A stretch of 64,000 nucleotides of DNA from Bacteroidaceae bacterium. Its GTDB lineage: Bacteria > Bacteroidota > Bacteroidia > Bacteroidales > Muribaculaceae. The notes under the pieces are model-generated. The model saw only the letters and a list, made by a program, of their open reading frames with translations. It did not search any database and was not told the origin of the DNA. The translations under genes and the position numbers were made by a program. Shown here piece after piece: positions 6,394-15,461 of the stretch. The stretch covers positions 124,001 to 188,000 of the forward strand of contig JAETNO010000002.1 in the NCBI GenBank assembly GCA_021768245.1. The letters are read 5' to 3'. Within the stretch, counting starts at the first letter, position 1. Every line of letters begins with the position of its first letter.

Positions 6394-9300
6394 TGTTGAA
6401 TCCGAATGAGGTGTTGGTGGTGGGATAGGATGTCGACGAGACAATCGGGGTGTTTATCTGATGGTCGAAAAATGCTCCGAGTGTGAGACGGCGCGACATT
6501 ATGTAGGAGGCCGTGAAGTTCATTGTCAATGTCCTCGTGCCTGATGTTGCCTGGGTATAGGCTGTCTCGATTCGGCGAATCAGGGCCTGGGTTTCTGAGA
6601 ACGAGAAGTCGCCGTTGATGCTGAGGTCGTTGGAGATTCCGCGTCCCGAGCCCTTCATCTTGAGCACGGTGTTGAAGCCCACAATCTTATATCCAAGCCC
6701 CACGGTCAGTCCGCGCTGGTTTGCCTCCACTACCTGACCGGCCGATGTGTTGAGCGTCAGGGTGCGGGCGTCGCGGTATTCGGCGGACACCGTAAGGTCG
6801 TTTTTCATTGTCACGGCGGCTCCGATAAGCGGAGCGAATTTCTCGGTGATGGCTACCGACGAAATATTGTAGGGCGACGTCGGGATAGGATTGCCTGTGA
6901 GCTCGTCAATCGTGAAGCCAAGCTCGCCTCCGTCGGCGCTCATCCAGTTGAGATATGAGGAGTAGGAGCCTACGGAGTAGGTGCACTGGTATGCGTGGCT
7001 CAGGGTGAATGACTTGAATATGTTGCGCAGGTTGCCGAGATAAATCAGACCATCGTAGGTCACTCGCCAGTTAGGCAGGGCGTTGGCAAATGACGGGAAG
7101 GGAGTGAGATACTGCTTGTTGGGATTTGTGCCTGAGTAAGCCGCGATGAAGGCGGGAATCAACACGTCTGAGCTGGTTGCGCTCACGTCGCCTACGGTAG
7201 GATTGAAGGGATTGCCTGCGTTGACGTTTCCGTCCATGAACCCTCCCATGGGATAATTCAGTCCGGTGTACTGACCGCGTACGCGCGAAGCTATCACGGG
7301 GATATTTTCGAGGAACTGGTTGAAGGCGTCGGATTCATAGCCATTGTCGGCCTTGAAATGTTTGAGGGCAGTTTTAAGGGCTACGTGGGTCTTTGTATAT
7401 GAGCCTGCCAGCGATGTCGGCATGTTGTCATACATGAACTGCACCGAACGCGTGCGGTTGTCCGTGCGGTTGGTCGTGAGCATTATTTTCAGCCCTTTTA
7501 TCGGTTCGAGTGTCAGCTCAAGGTTCAGTTCCTGGGTCTTGGCGAAGATTGCCGGGGATGTCTGCCCGTCGTCGGTAATCAGCCATCCGCGACGCAGGGC
7601 CTTGTCGATATAGCTCTCGTCGGTGAAACCGAAAGCGAAATCAAGGCCTGGCGACATGGGGCCGTAGCTGCGTGACTGTCCGAATACGTTGCCAATCGAG
7701 GGACGGAAGAGGGGGAGGGACAGCGACTGTGTCGTGCGGAAGCGCATGGCTGCCGAACGGGGTGACATCAGCAGGCGTGTGCCGTATTCCGCCACCTCGC
7801 GCCATATGGACTTATCCTCTTTCAGGATTTCCTCGATGGTGAATTTTATATTTTCAGTTCCTCGTGTGAGAATCTGTATATTATTGGCATCGACTACCTT
7901 ATGGGTAATCCTGAACGGTTGGCCATCAGCGGTTGTGGCTTTGACTTTTACTTTCGCGTTCTTGAGGTTGTGGCGTATGTTTAGGGTCGTGTCGGGAAGC
8001 AGTGTGAAAGTGCGCTCGAATTTCTTGGGTTTCTTTGCCTGAGGGCGTGAACGGCGTGCCTGGAAGCGTTGGTTGACTTTCTTCGTATAGCTCCATTTGT
8101 TGTAGAGCGTTTCGAAATTGATTCGTCCGTCGACATTCCATGCGGCCTGGTTGGCGATTGAGTTGCCCATCTCGACGCCGTCCACTTCCGCGCCACGGTC
8201 CCAACGGTAGGTGGCGTTGTATGAAGCGTTGCCCGACAGCCAGTCGAGGACCGGTATGCGGCTGAATGGGGCGCGGTAGCTCACCACGAAGCTCTGATTG
8301 TAGCTCCACGGAGTCCCGAGATGGAGTATGCTCTGCAGCACGGTGTCCTTCCATTCCTTATATTTGTCGGGGAACAGTTTACGGTTCACGGCTCCCATCG
8401 TCTCCTCGATGCGGGCCGACGTGTTGCTGTTGAAGTTGACGGAGAGGGATTTCGTGAGGTTCCATGTCAGCGCGAGCTGTCGGTCCCATATGAAGTTCTT
8501 GCTGACAGACACCGGCAGCTGGAAATCGACATCGGTCTCCGAGCGGGTCTGCATCTCGTAGTAGTAGCGTGAAATGGTGGTGAGGAAGGAGATATTGGTC
8601 GGGAGATAGTTGAATTCCCAGTCCTTTATGAATTTCAGGTGTTTTGACTTGCTCTTGATGAACGAGAATGGTTTCACTCCTTTCAGATATGGAGTGTAGG
8701 AATACTGGAGGGAGCCGCGATAGTCGTTGGTATACTCATATTCCGTCGTCGGGTCACTCTTGGATTGCTTGTTGAACGAGAAATTGATGGTGAAATTAGC
8801 AGGGTCCCACGGCATGGGATTCTTTGATTTCACATCGAATTTCAGCCCTGAGATAGAGAAGCTCTTCACGGTTGAATGTTCCACGGCATAGGCTTCGATA
8901 GAGTCTTTCTGCGCCTTTGTAGTGCAGGCGTCAAGAGCGTCTTTCAGCTCTACATCCAGGTCAAGGGGATTGTATTTTGGCGTTATCTTCTCCTTGGATA
9001 CGGAATAGTATATCGGGGCGCGGAGTTTCACTTTCTCCGGCAGGAAGCGGCCTGCGTCGACCTGCATGGCGAAATTGTATTGCTCATAGTCGTCCATGCG
9101 CCTTGAGTTCAGCCCCTGGTCTACAGAGCCGAAACCTGCGGTCTCGACGTGGGCACCGAGATTTAGGGTGGCGATATCCGACACTCCGATGTTGAGATTA
9201 CCCTTGGCCGCCCATCCGCCTTCGCTGTTGAAGTCGGTTACCTTCAGTTCGTTCAGCCATACGATGGCGTCTTTCGTCGTGCTCGCGTTGTTGCGTATGC

Positions 9301-12300
9301 CGATGAGCATTACGCGGACATCGCTTAGCGATGGATTGCCTATCACGGCTATGCGGTTGCGTTCGTTCTCAGGGTCACGTCCCGTGAAGAGTGTGCCGAA
9401 TCCCACTCCCGGTTGCTGGTCGTTCTTGGCGCGGTTACGCTGTTTCTTGAGGTCAACGAGGGTCTGGAGCTCGAAGTTGAGGTAGTTGCTGCGTGGCCAC
9501 ACTTCGTTACGTCCGCTTGAATCGTCGGGATAGCGGTTGGATGCAGTGATATGGGGGGTAAGCTCGAGCGGTACCTCATATTCATAGTAGTTGCTGCGGA
9601 CATCGGATCCGAGACGCACGAACACTGAAATCTCTCCCGAACGCAGGTTGGTGAGGTCGTCGATGAGTTTTTCGGCGTGAATCCACATCTGCATGCGCTT
9701 GTAGTTTCTAAGGTCATGGTGCATGTTGCGATATACGCCGCGTGCGTCGCCAGCCTGAAGTCCTACGACTTTCATTGACATAGACTGTTCGTTGAGCTGC
9801 ACCGCTTGGCTTTGGCCCGGGTCAACGATGCGGGTCACTCCCGGGGGAAGAAGATAGTTGACGGGCTCACGCTCGGCGTTCTCCTCGATGTTGACCACGG
9901 AGACGTCAAGCTGTCCTTCCGCAGGGGCGTCGCCACGGGAATTGAGGTTGAAATCATAGGTGCGCCAGTCGCCCTTGACAAGTTCGAGTGTGGCGAATCG
10001 CAGATGGGTCACGGCCTTGAATCCCGTCATGAACATGCGGGCGAAGCGTATGGTCGAGAAGTCCGAAATGTTGCCTACCACCTTCTGGTAGTCACTCAAG
10101 GGTATCTTGAATTGATACCACACCACCTGCTGTGTCGTGTTGTCGTTGTTAGGGACAATTGAGACCTGTTTGTCGGTGATATAGTTCTTGCCTACCTCGA
10201 GGTCCTGCGGGCGGATTGAAATCTTGTACTGGAAGTAACGTTCGTATTCATTGAGCGTGTTGTCCTGGTTGATATCCTCCACATCGGGAAGTGCGCGTGA
10301 CGACTGGTAGAGCGGATCGGGAGCGTCGGAAGGGGAGAGTGAGTTGCCTTCAACTCCGTTGTAGCGCTTGTAGCGTTCGAGCACTCCAAGTTTCTCCCGG
10401 TCATAATCATGGCCACGGAAGAAGTGATAGTTGTCGCCTGCGGGGTCATTGAAGGGCGAGAAGGGGTCGGCCTGCATCCTCTCGATGGCAGCGGGGCTGA
10501 GCTTCTGCTTCAAGGCTTCGAGATATTCCCTGTAGGACGGGAAGCCGAACTCATCATCGTTTATAAGACCGTCGAGACCTACGTCCTGCCGGAGGCGGGA
10601 GTTGGTGTTGTTGTCAAAGGCATATGTCAGGGAGTTCTGCGAGGAGACGCGTCCCCAGACTGTCGATTGCAGATATTGGTCGTTGCCGTCGACGGGGATA
10701 CCGTTTTCATAGCTTTTGAGACCGTCTTTGAGTATGTCTTCTGATATCTCACCGAAATTCAGATACAGGTCACCTCCTTCAAGGTTGTTGTTGTCGGGGT
10801 CAAGGAAGGGGTCGAGCATCCAGAACTGGACGTATTCTATATTCGAGGCCTCGAAGTTGGTGTTGTCCATCTTTCGCATGATGCCACCCCAACGGCGTTC
10901 GGGATAGAGAAGGTTGCCCTGGTCGTCGATGTTGGTAGCGTCGAGGTTATATGGGCCTCGTTCGGTGGGATAGAAGGATAGGTTGAGAGTCTGGATTGTG
11001 TTTGACTCTCCATAAGAAAGCTGCCGGCCCGGGAATATCTCGCGGGAGGTAATCTCGCGGACATAGGGGTTGTTGAGCATCTTGGGGTCGTTCTTGATAT
11101 AGCCGGGACACATCGACGAATTGCGGGCGGTGAACATGCGGTCGATGAAATACCAGTTGAGGAGCGCGCGGTTCTTGCCGTAGGTCACGTCGTTGGAGAG
11201 CGCCGCTTCGGGGAAAAGCGCGTCGCCTGAGGGGTCGTAGGGTGTCGACGCGAGAAACCACGAGTAGGGTGAACGCAGGTCGATGCCGATTTGTGTCGAT
11301 TCGAAGTCGTCGATATACGATGAGCCTTGGTTGCTGCCGCCCTTCTGCTTGTGGGGGATAAGGTTGGCGAATTCAGCCTGGAGGCTGAGGGTCGACGGCT
11401 GGGTGGCGTTGACCGTCGGGATTTTGTTGAGGAGGTTTGTCAGCCACATGAACTGGGTGTTGTATTGCATGTTGAGTCCCCAGATTGTGTTGTTGACAAT
11501 CTCGTTTCCGATATTGACTTTTTCCGTGAGGGCTTTCTCGGAGAAGTGCATTATTGTGGCTCCTATATTGAAGTCCTTGTTGAACTTATAGTTGAGGTCG
11601 AGGCCGAGGAGTGTCTTGCGCTGCGTGGAGAAGAGCGACTGGTTTTCGAGGGTGACATTGATGCTCTGTCCGGAGTCAATGATGCTCTGGTTGGTGATGG
11701 TCACTATACCCATGGCATAGTCGACGGTATAGTCGCTGTTTTCGGTAAGGGTGACACCTCCGGCAGTCACAATAACAGAACCGCGCGGCACGTTGGAGGC
11801 GTTCAGTCTGATCTGGGAGCCGTTTGAGGCCTGATAGCGTCCCGTGAGGATGAATTTGTTTTTGTCGGCGAATTGACGGGCCACTATAAGCGTGGAGTCA
11901 TAGAGCTGTTGGTAGACGTATGGTTCTGCCAGAGCCGGATTCCCGATTTTCTTCTCAAGGTTGGAACCGAATGGTTCGACTACGGGGAATATGACCTTGC
12001 CCTGCGATGAAAGGATGGTGTAGCCTTCGATAAAGTCGAAGAATCCGTCGGGGGTGGAGGCTTCGTTGGAGTCGATGCGGTCGAGGTTCATGACCTGAAG
12101 CAAGGGCACATTCGAAATTCCCGGCACGGGTAGATAATTAATCTGCGTGCCTGTGGTGTCGCTTAGATACTTGATGTTGAGTCTGAAATTAGACTTTTGC
12201 ACCTGGTATGCGCCGAGTGAGTAGACATTTTTCATCATGAGGTCCCACATCGGGAGCTTGGGGTCGACAGTGGTCGATTTGAGCATCTTCAGATAGAGGG

Positions 12301-13762
12301 ACTGGTCGGTGGTCGTGATGTCGGCGGAGAATTCTCCCACCTGATAGACCTTGCCGTTGTAGGTATACTCATAGGCCACGCCAAGTACTTCGTCGGCGGC
12401 AAGGGCACTTTTGAGGGAGATATAGCCGAGGGTTGAGTTCAGGGTGTACTCCGACGATGAGAGGAGTCTGGCCGACTCCACTTTCTCATAGTCCATGCCA
12501 CCCTCTATGCCATAGGCGCGAAGAGGAGTGAGGGCCTGGGTGACGGTGTTGATGTTTCTTGCCCCGGGATAGTTTTCCTTAATCGTTGAGAGGAGGTTGT
12601 TGGAAAGGTTGGACGGCTGGGGATAGGCCGGGTCGGTCTGCCAGTATGAACTTGCAAGGTGTCTGCTTTCGCCTAAGTCCATGAAGGCGACGAAGTTTCG
12701 GCTTTGGTCGAAGCGGGAGTTGCGGTTGGTGATCCACACTTCTATGCGTGTAATCTTTATGCCCGACGACACGAAGGGGAGGCGCGATGCGAACTGGTCG
12801 TAGTTGTCGCGGAAATAGTGGCCGAGGAAGAAATGGCGGTTTTCGTCATAATCATCGGCGTTGATGCTGAAATCGGTGGTCTGTACGCCTCCTTTTGAAC
12901 TGACGGATGTCGACTGGGAGTTCTGTTGCGAGACGAGCGCGGTAGCCGTGAGTTTACCGAATTGCAATTGGGTCTTGATTCCGAAAAGGGCTGTGCTTCC
13001 GCGGATGAGCGATGAGCCGGTGGTCATTGAGACATTACCGGCCTCGATAGCCTTGACAATATCGTCCTCCTTTCCTTCGTAGGCAAGCTTGATGTTCTTG
13101 GAGTCGAAGTCGAATGTGGCGTCCGTATTGTAGGTCATATTGAATTTCATACGGTCGCCCACGTTTGCGGCTATAGTAGCCTGAATCTTCTGGTCGAAAT
13201 CAAAATAAGTCTTCCGTCGGGAGTCGAGCGATAGCGCGGGGTTGTCGGTCTTGTTGGTTTTGACTCCCATTGAAATATTGACCGAACCCTGGGTCTTGAG
13301 TTGGACGCCACCAGGGCCGAAAATCTTTTCGAGCGGGCCGAGGGCGAAGTTCATGTCGAGCACGTTGAACGGCTCCTTGTCGGGTTTGGTCAGGGCTTCG
13401 GAGTTGCGCTGCTTGAAATATTCCTCCATCTGCCGGCGTGTCTGCCAGCGGTTGTATTGCTCGGACGACAGATAGAAGGGGGTGACGATATCCTGCTCGC
13501 CGAGGCGTGTGCGGATTACGTAGCAACCCATCTGAGGGTCATATTCCGCAACCGTGGAGATATTTGACGGCGTGGAGAGGTCGGATGAGTACTCCTGTGA
13601 CATCAAGTCCTCATAGCTTTGTGGTATGGGTTGCTTGACCCTGAAGGGTACCGCCGTTGAGTCGGGTTGATTCGCCGGACGGGCAGGGGCGGACATCACC
13701 GGAGCGGGAGGATTGAAATCGGGAGTGACGGTGTCGGCAAGGGCAAAAAAAGCACCTATCAC
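6371..13762 (-). CDS. sprA: SprA, giant outer-membrane translocon of the type IX secretion system
   Basis: 2463 aa, the usual SprA size. SprA forms the very large outer-membrane beta-barrel through which type IX secretion cargo crosses. The sequence shows the long alternating beta-strand pattern, a repeated N-terminal SprA domain and a last strand ending in Leu-Ala-Arg. The GTG at 13760-13762 is only the first conventional start: upstream in the same open frame lies KSFKLIAGTSLVAV, which joins the visible IGAFFALAD into a normal signal peptide preceded by KRRDILK. No ATG, GTG or TTG precedes it before a stop at 13850-13852, so a non-standard start (CTG at 13823-13825 would give MKRRDILKS) or a sequence error is likely. 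It follows ruvA on the same strand, a pairing I recall from other Bacteroidota. No other T9SS gene is in the window. Confidence 0.95.
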   Translation of the reverse strand: MIGAFFALADTVTPDFNPPAPVMSAPARPANQPDSTAVPFRVKQPIPQSYEDLMSQEYSSDLSTPSNISTVAEYDPQMGCYVIRTRLGEQDIVTPFYLSSEQYNRWQTRRQMEEYFKQRNSEALTKPDKEPFNVLDMNFALGPLEKIFGPGGVQLKTQGSVNISMGVKTNKTDNPALSLDSRRKTYFDFDQKIQATIAANVGDRMKFNMTYNTDATFDFDSKNIKLAYEGKEDDIVKAIEAGNVSMTTGSSLIRGSTALFGIKTQLQFGKLTATALVSQQNSQSTSVSSKGGVQTTDFSINADDYDENRHFFLGHYFRDNYDQFASRLPFVSSGIKITRIEVWITNRNSRFDQSRNFVAFMDLGESRHLASSYWQTDPAYPQPSNLSNNLLSTIKENYPGARNINTVTQALTPLRAYGIEGGMDYEKVESARLLSSSEYTLNSTLGYISLKSALAADEVLGVAYEYTYNGKVYQVGEFSADITTTDQSLYLKMLKSTTVDPKLPMWDLMMKNVYSLGAYQVQKSNFRLNIKYLSDTTGTQINYLPVPGISNVPLLQVMNLDRIDSNEASTPDGFFDFIEGYTILSSQGKVIFPVVEPFGSNLEKKIGNPALAEPYVYQQLYDSTLIVARQFADKNKFILTGRYQASNGSQIRLNASNVPRGSVIVTAGGVTLTENSDYTVDYAMGIVTITNQSIIDSGQSINVTLENQSLFSTQRKTLLGLDLNYKFNKDFNIGATIMHFSEKALTEKVNIGNEIVNNTIWGLNMQYNTQFMWLTNLLNKIPTVNATQPSTLSLQAEFANLIPHKQKGGSNQGSSYIDDFESTQIGIDLRSPYSWFLASTPYDPSGDALFPEAALSNDVTYGKNRALLNWYFIDRMFTARNSSMCPGYIKNDPKMLNNPYVREITSREIFPGRQLSYGESNTIQTLNLSFYPTERGPYNLDATNIDDQGNLLYPERRWGGIMRKMDNTNFEASNIEYVQFWMLDPFLDPDNNNLEGGDLYLNFGEISEDILKDGLKSYENGIPVDGNDQYLQSTVWGRVSSQNSLTYAFDNNTNSRLRQDVGLDGLINDDEFGFPSYREYLEALKQKLSPAAIERMQADPFSPFNDPAGDNYHFFRGHDYDREKLGVLERYKRYNGVEGNSLSPSDAPDPLYQSSRALPDVEDINQDNTLNEYERYFQYKISIRPQDLEVGKNYITDKQVSIVPNNDNTTQQVVWYQFKIPLSDYQKVVGNISDFSTIRFARMFMTGFKAVTHLRFATLELVKGDWRTYDFNLNSRGDAPAEGQLDVSVVNIEENAEREPVNYLLPPGVTRIVDPGQSQAVQLNEQSMSMKVVGLQAGDARGVYRNMHHDLRNYKRMQMWIHAEKLIDDLTNLRSGEISVFVRLGSDVRSNYYEYEVPLELTPHITASNRYPDDSSGRNEVWPRSNYLNFELQTLVDLKKQRNRAKNDQQPGVGFGTLFTGRDPENERNRIAVIGNPSLSDVRVMLIGIRNNASTTKDAIVWLNELKVTDFNSEGGWAAKGNLNIGVSDIATLNLGAHVETAGFGSVDQGLNSRRMDDYEQYNFAMQVDAGRFLPEKVKLRAPIYYSVSKEKITPKYNPLDLDVELKDALDACTTKAQKDSIEAYAVEHSTVKSFSISGLKFDVKSKNPMPWDPANFTINFSFNKQSKSDPTTEYEYTNDYRGSLQYSYTPYLKGVKPFSFIKSKSKHLKFIKDWEFNYLPTNISFLTTISRYYYEMQTRSETDVDFQLPVSVSKNFIWDRQLALTWNLTKSLSVNFNSNTSARIEETMGAVNRKLFPDKYKEWKDTVLQSILHLGTPWSYNQSFVVSYRAPFSRIPVLDWLSGNASYNATYRWDRGAEVDGVEMGNSIANQAAWNVDGRINFETLYNKWSYTKKVNQRFQARRSRPQAKKPKKFERTFTLLPDTTLNIRHNLKNAKVKVKATTADGQPFRITHKVVDANNIQILTRGTENIKFTIEEILKEDKSIWREVAEYGTRLLMSPRSAAMRFRTTQSLSLPLFRPSIGNVFGQSRSYGPMSPGLDFAFGFTDESYIDKALRRGWLITDDGQTSPAIFAKTQELNLELTLEPIKGLKIMLTTNRTDNRTRSVQFMYDNMPTSLAGSYTKTHVALKTALKHFKADNGYESDAFNQFLENIPVIASRVRGQYTGLNYPMGGFMDGNVNAGNPFNPTVGDVSATSSDVLIPAFIAAYSGTNPNKQYLTPFPSFANALPNWRVTYDGLIYLGNLRNIFKSFTLSHAYQCTYSVGSYSSYLNWMSADGGELGFTIDELTGNPIPTSPYNISSVAITEKFAPLIGAAVTMKNDLTVSAEYRDARTLTLNTSAGQVVEANQRGLTVGLGYKIVGFNTVLKMKGSGRGISNDLSINGDFSFSETQALIRRIETAYTQATSGTRTLTMNFTASYIMSRRLTLGAFFDHQINTPIVSSTSYPTTNTSFGFNINLSLAR

Positions 13763-13873
13763 CGCGACGAGGCTTGTCCCGGCGATAAGTTTGAAAGATT
13801 TTAATATGTCGCGCCGTCTTTTCAGGGCTGTCGATTGGCTAAAGTGTTGTTATCGCGCCCGAGACTTCCGGCT

Positions 13874-14467
13874 TTACATCATGCTCAGCGCCTTTTTAAT
13901 CGCCGTTTCAACCTTTGCCGCAGGGTCGGCGTCGAAAATTCGTTTCAAGGCTTTCTGCGACTGCTGGCGTGCGAATCCGAGAGCGGTGAGCGCCGCGAGG
14001 GCCTCCTCGTAGACCTCGCTGTAGGAGCTTGGAGTGTCGGACTGTAGAGATAACGTGGCTTCGGTGGGTTTTATTTTATCCTTTAGGTCAACAATTATGC
14101 GTTGGGCGGTTTTTATGCCTATGCCTTTGACATTTTTCAGCCTCGTGTGGTCGCCGGAATTAATCACGGCTTCGAGTTCGGCGACGGGAATCGACGACAG
14201 GATTAGCATTGCCGTGTTGGGCCCTACGCCCGAGACCCCGATGAGGAGCCGGAAAAGTTCGCGCTCTTCGGCTTTAAGGAAGCCGTAGAGCAGATGGGCG
14301 TCCTCGCGAATCACCTCGTGGACGAGCATCTTGAGTTCGCCTGCCGAACGCTGTATCTCTTCGAATGTCGACAGCGAGATATTTAGCATGTATCCGATAG
14401 AATGGGCCTCTATGACCACATAGGTAGGGGTAATCTCAGTCGCAATCCCCTTTATATATTCGTACAT
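13874..14467 (-). CDS. ruvA: RuvA, Holliday junction branch-migration subunit
   Basis: 197 aa, normal length. RuvA binds four-way DNA junctions and loads the RuvB motor for branch migration. Domain I (1-65) begins MYEYIKGIATEITPTYVVIE, the family's OB-fold start. The helix-hairpin-helix region includes GVSGVGPNTAMLIL and NVKGIGIKTAQRIIVDLKDK. The C-terminal domain III (about 150-197) holds EALAALTALGFARQQSQKAL, which contacts RuvB. It ends 49 nt before the most likely sprA start and is probably co-transcribed with it. A TAACTTTG -7 element lies upstream at 14515-14522. Confidence 0.97.
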   Translation of the reverse strand: MYEYIKGIATEITPTYVVIEAHSIGYMLNISLSTFEEIQRSAGELKMLVHEVIREDAHLLYGFLKAEERELFRLLIGVSGVGPNTAMLILSSIPVAELEAVINSGDHTRLKNVKGIGIKTAQRIIVDLKDKIKPTEATLSLQSDTPSSYSEVYEEALAALTALGFARQQSQKALKRIFDADPAAKVETAIKKALSMM

Positions 14468-14514
14468 TTTCGTGTTTTGATTAAGAGACTGTCTAAAATC
14501 TTATTTGCTTCCGG

Positions 14515-14522
14515 CAAAGTTA
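14515..14522 (-). promoter_or_regulatory. -7 element (TAACTTTG) upstream of ruvA-sprA
   Basis: CAAAGTTA on the plus strand is TAACTTTG on the minus strand, 47 nt before the ruvA start. It fits TAnnTTTG. A clear -33 TTTG at the right distance is missing. Confidence 0.5.
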
Positions 14523-14567
14523 GGTTTTTATTATGAACCAATCTTATAAACTGTTTGAAAAAATTAG

Positions 14568-14575
14568 TAAATTTG
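14568..14575 (+). promoter_or_regulatory. -7 element (TAAATTTG) before RNA element copy 1
   Basis: TAAATTTG followed by GCACGTGG. Transcription should start near 14580, just where the structured repeat begins. There is a TTTG at 14554-14557 but the spacing (10 nt) is too short for a -33 box. Confidence 0.4.
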
Positions 14576-14790
14576 CACGTGGAATGAGAGAGATCTTTCC
14601 AAGACATTGATGAAATTAAGAAGCGTTATGCTCATCTTGTGAATTGGAAACGTAGGAAATTTCACAATTACACGCAGGGGTAGCATAGTGGTTCTCACGC
14701 TATAGCGTGGGCTGCTATTTCTACATTCGTGTGTATAGGTTTCCTACGACCTCCAATTCAGAACGTGGCATTGCAGTTCCACGCTTCTGT
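14576..14790 (+). ncRNA. Structured RNA element, copy 1 (covarying stem, unknown class)
   Basis: This non-coding stretch shares long blocks with 18140-18378: AAGAAGCGTTATGCTCATCT continuing into GTGAATTG, GGTTCTCACGC, and GCGTGGGCTGCTATT. It folds into one long arm. GAATTGGA (14641-14648) pairs with TCCAATTC (14752-14759), an AA/ACC internal loop follows, then CGTAGGAAA (14651-14659) pairs with TTTCCTACG (14740-14748). At the tip CTCACGC/GCGTGGG closes a TATA loop, flanked by TAGCA/TGCTA. The second copy differs at several stem positions with compensating changes. CGTGGAA near 14578 can also pair with TTCCACG near 14777. It stands before a secreted-protein gene. I could not assign it to a known RNA family. 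It could be a leader or an independent small RNA. Confidence 0.6.
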
Positions 14791-14854
14791 GTAATTAACG
14801 GCTCAATCGGGACTGAACTGGGCAATAGGAAATCAATATTAAAAAAGAATAAAC

Positions 14855-15424
14855 ATGAAAAGAATCTCAGTAACCTTAATGTTGTTCCTTGTGGCAATTT
14901 GTGTTATGGCTCAAGAACACCTTTCTTTCAAGGGTATTCCAATTGAAGGAAATATGACCGCTTTCTGTCAGAAGCTCAAAGCAAAAGGTTTTACATCAAT
15001 TGGTCGTGATAATAATATAACAATGTTTAGGGGGGATTTCACGGGGCGAGAAGCGACAATTGGCGTGAAAGCTACGGGAGATGGAAAAAATGTTTTCGCT
15101 GTTATTGTTTTATTTGATTCAAGCGAAGAATGGAATATCCTTGTTAGTACTTACGACTATTATAAGGATTTATATACTCGTAAGTACGGACGCCCGACAT
15201 TTTCCAAAGAAGAAAATCCAGCCAACTCGAATTCCAATATAGCTTTAATGGCTGAAGTTGATAAGGGAACTGTCTTATACGGCAGTATATGGGAAGTAAC
15301 CGGTGGAGATATACAACTATCAATAGAGAAATCGTCTGGAGTCTATGAAGGTATGGTAATGATTCGCTATCGTGATTCACAAAATGTTGAAACTAAAATC
15401 CAAAATGATTTAGAGGATATCTAA
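14855..15424 (+). CDS. Secreted hypothetical protein
   Basis: 189 aa. The first 20 residues (MKRISVTLMLFLVAICVMAQ) are a clear Sec signal peptide with cleavage likely after Ala19 or Gln20. The mature part is small and mixed alpha/beta: KGIPIEGNMTAFCQKLKAKGF, then FRGDFTGREATIGVKATG. I have seen this layout in Bacteroidales hypothetical proteins but do not know a function. It follows RNA element copy 1 and is followed after 37 bp by a helicase gene on the same strand, so it may share a transcript with both. Base composition is more AT-rich than sprA and ruvA nearby. Confidence 0.85.
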   Translation: MKRISVTLMLFLVAICVMAQEHLSFKGIPIEGNMTAFCQKLKAKGFTSIGRDNNITMFRGDFTGREATIGVKATGDGKNVFAVIVLFDSSEEWNILVSTYDYYKDLYTRKYGRPTFSKEENPANSNSNIALMAEVDKGTVLYGSIWEVTGGDIQLSIEKSSGVYEGMVMIRYRDSQNVETKIQNDLEDI

Positions 15425-15461
15425 AACAATAGGCTTATTTTTAATTTTGTAGAAAGAAGTT

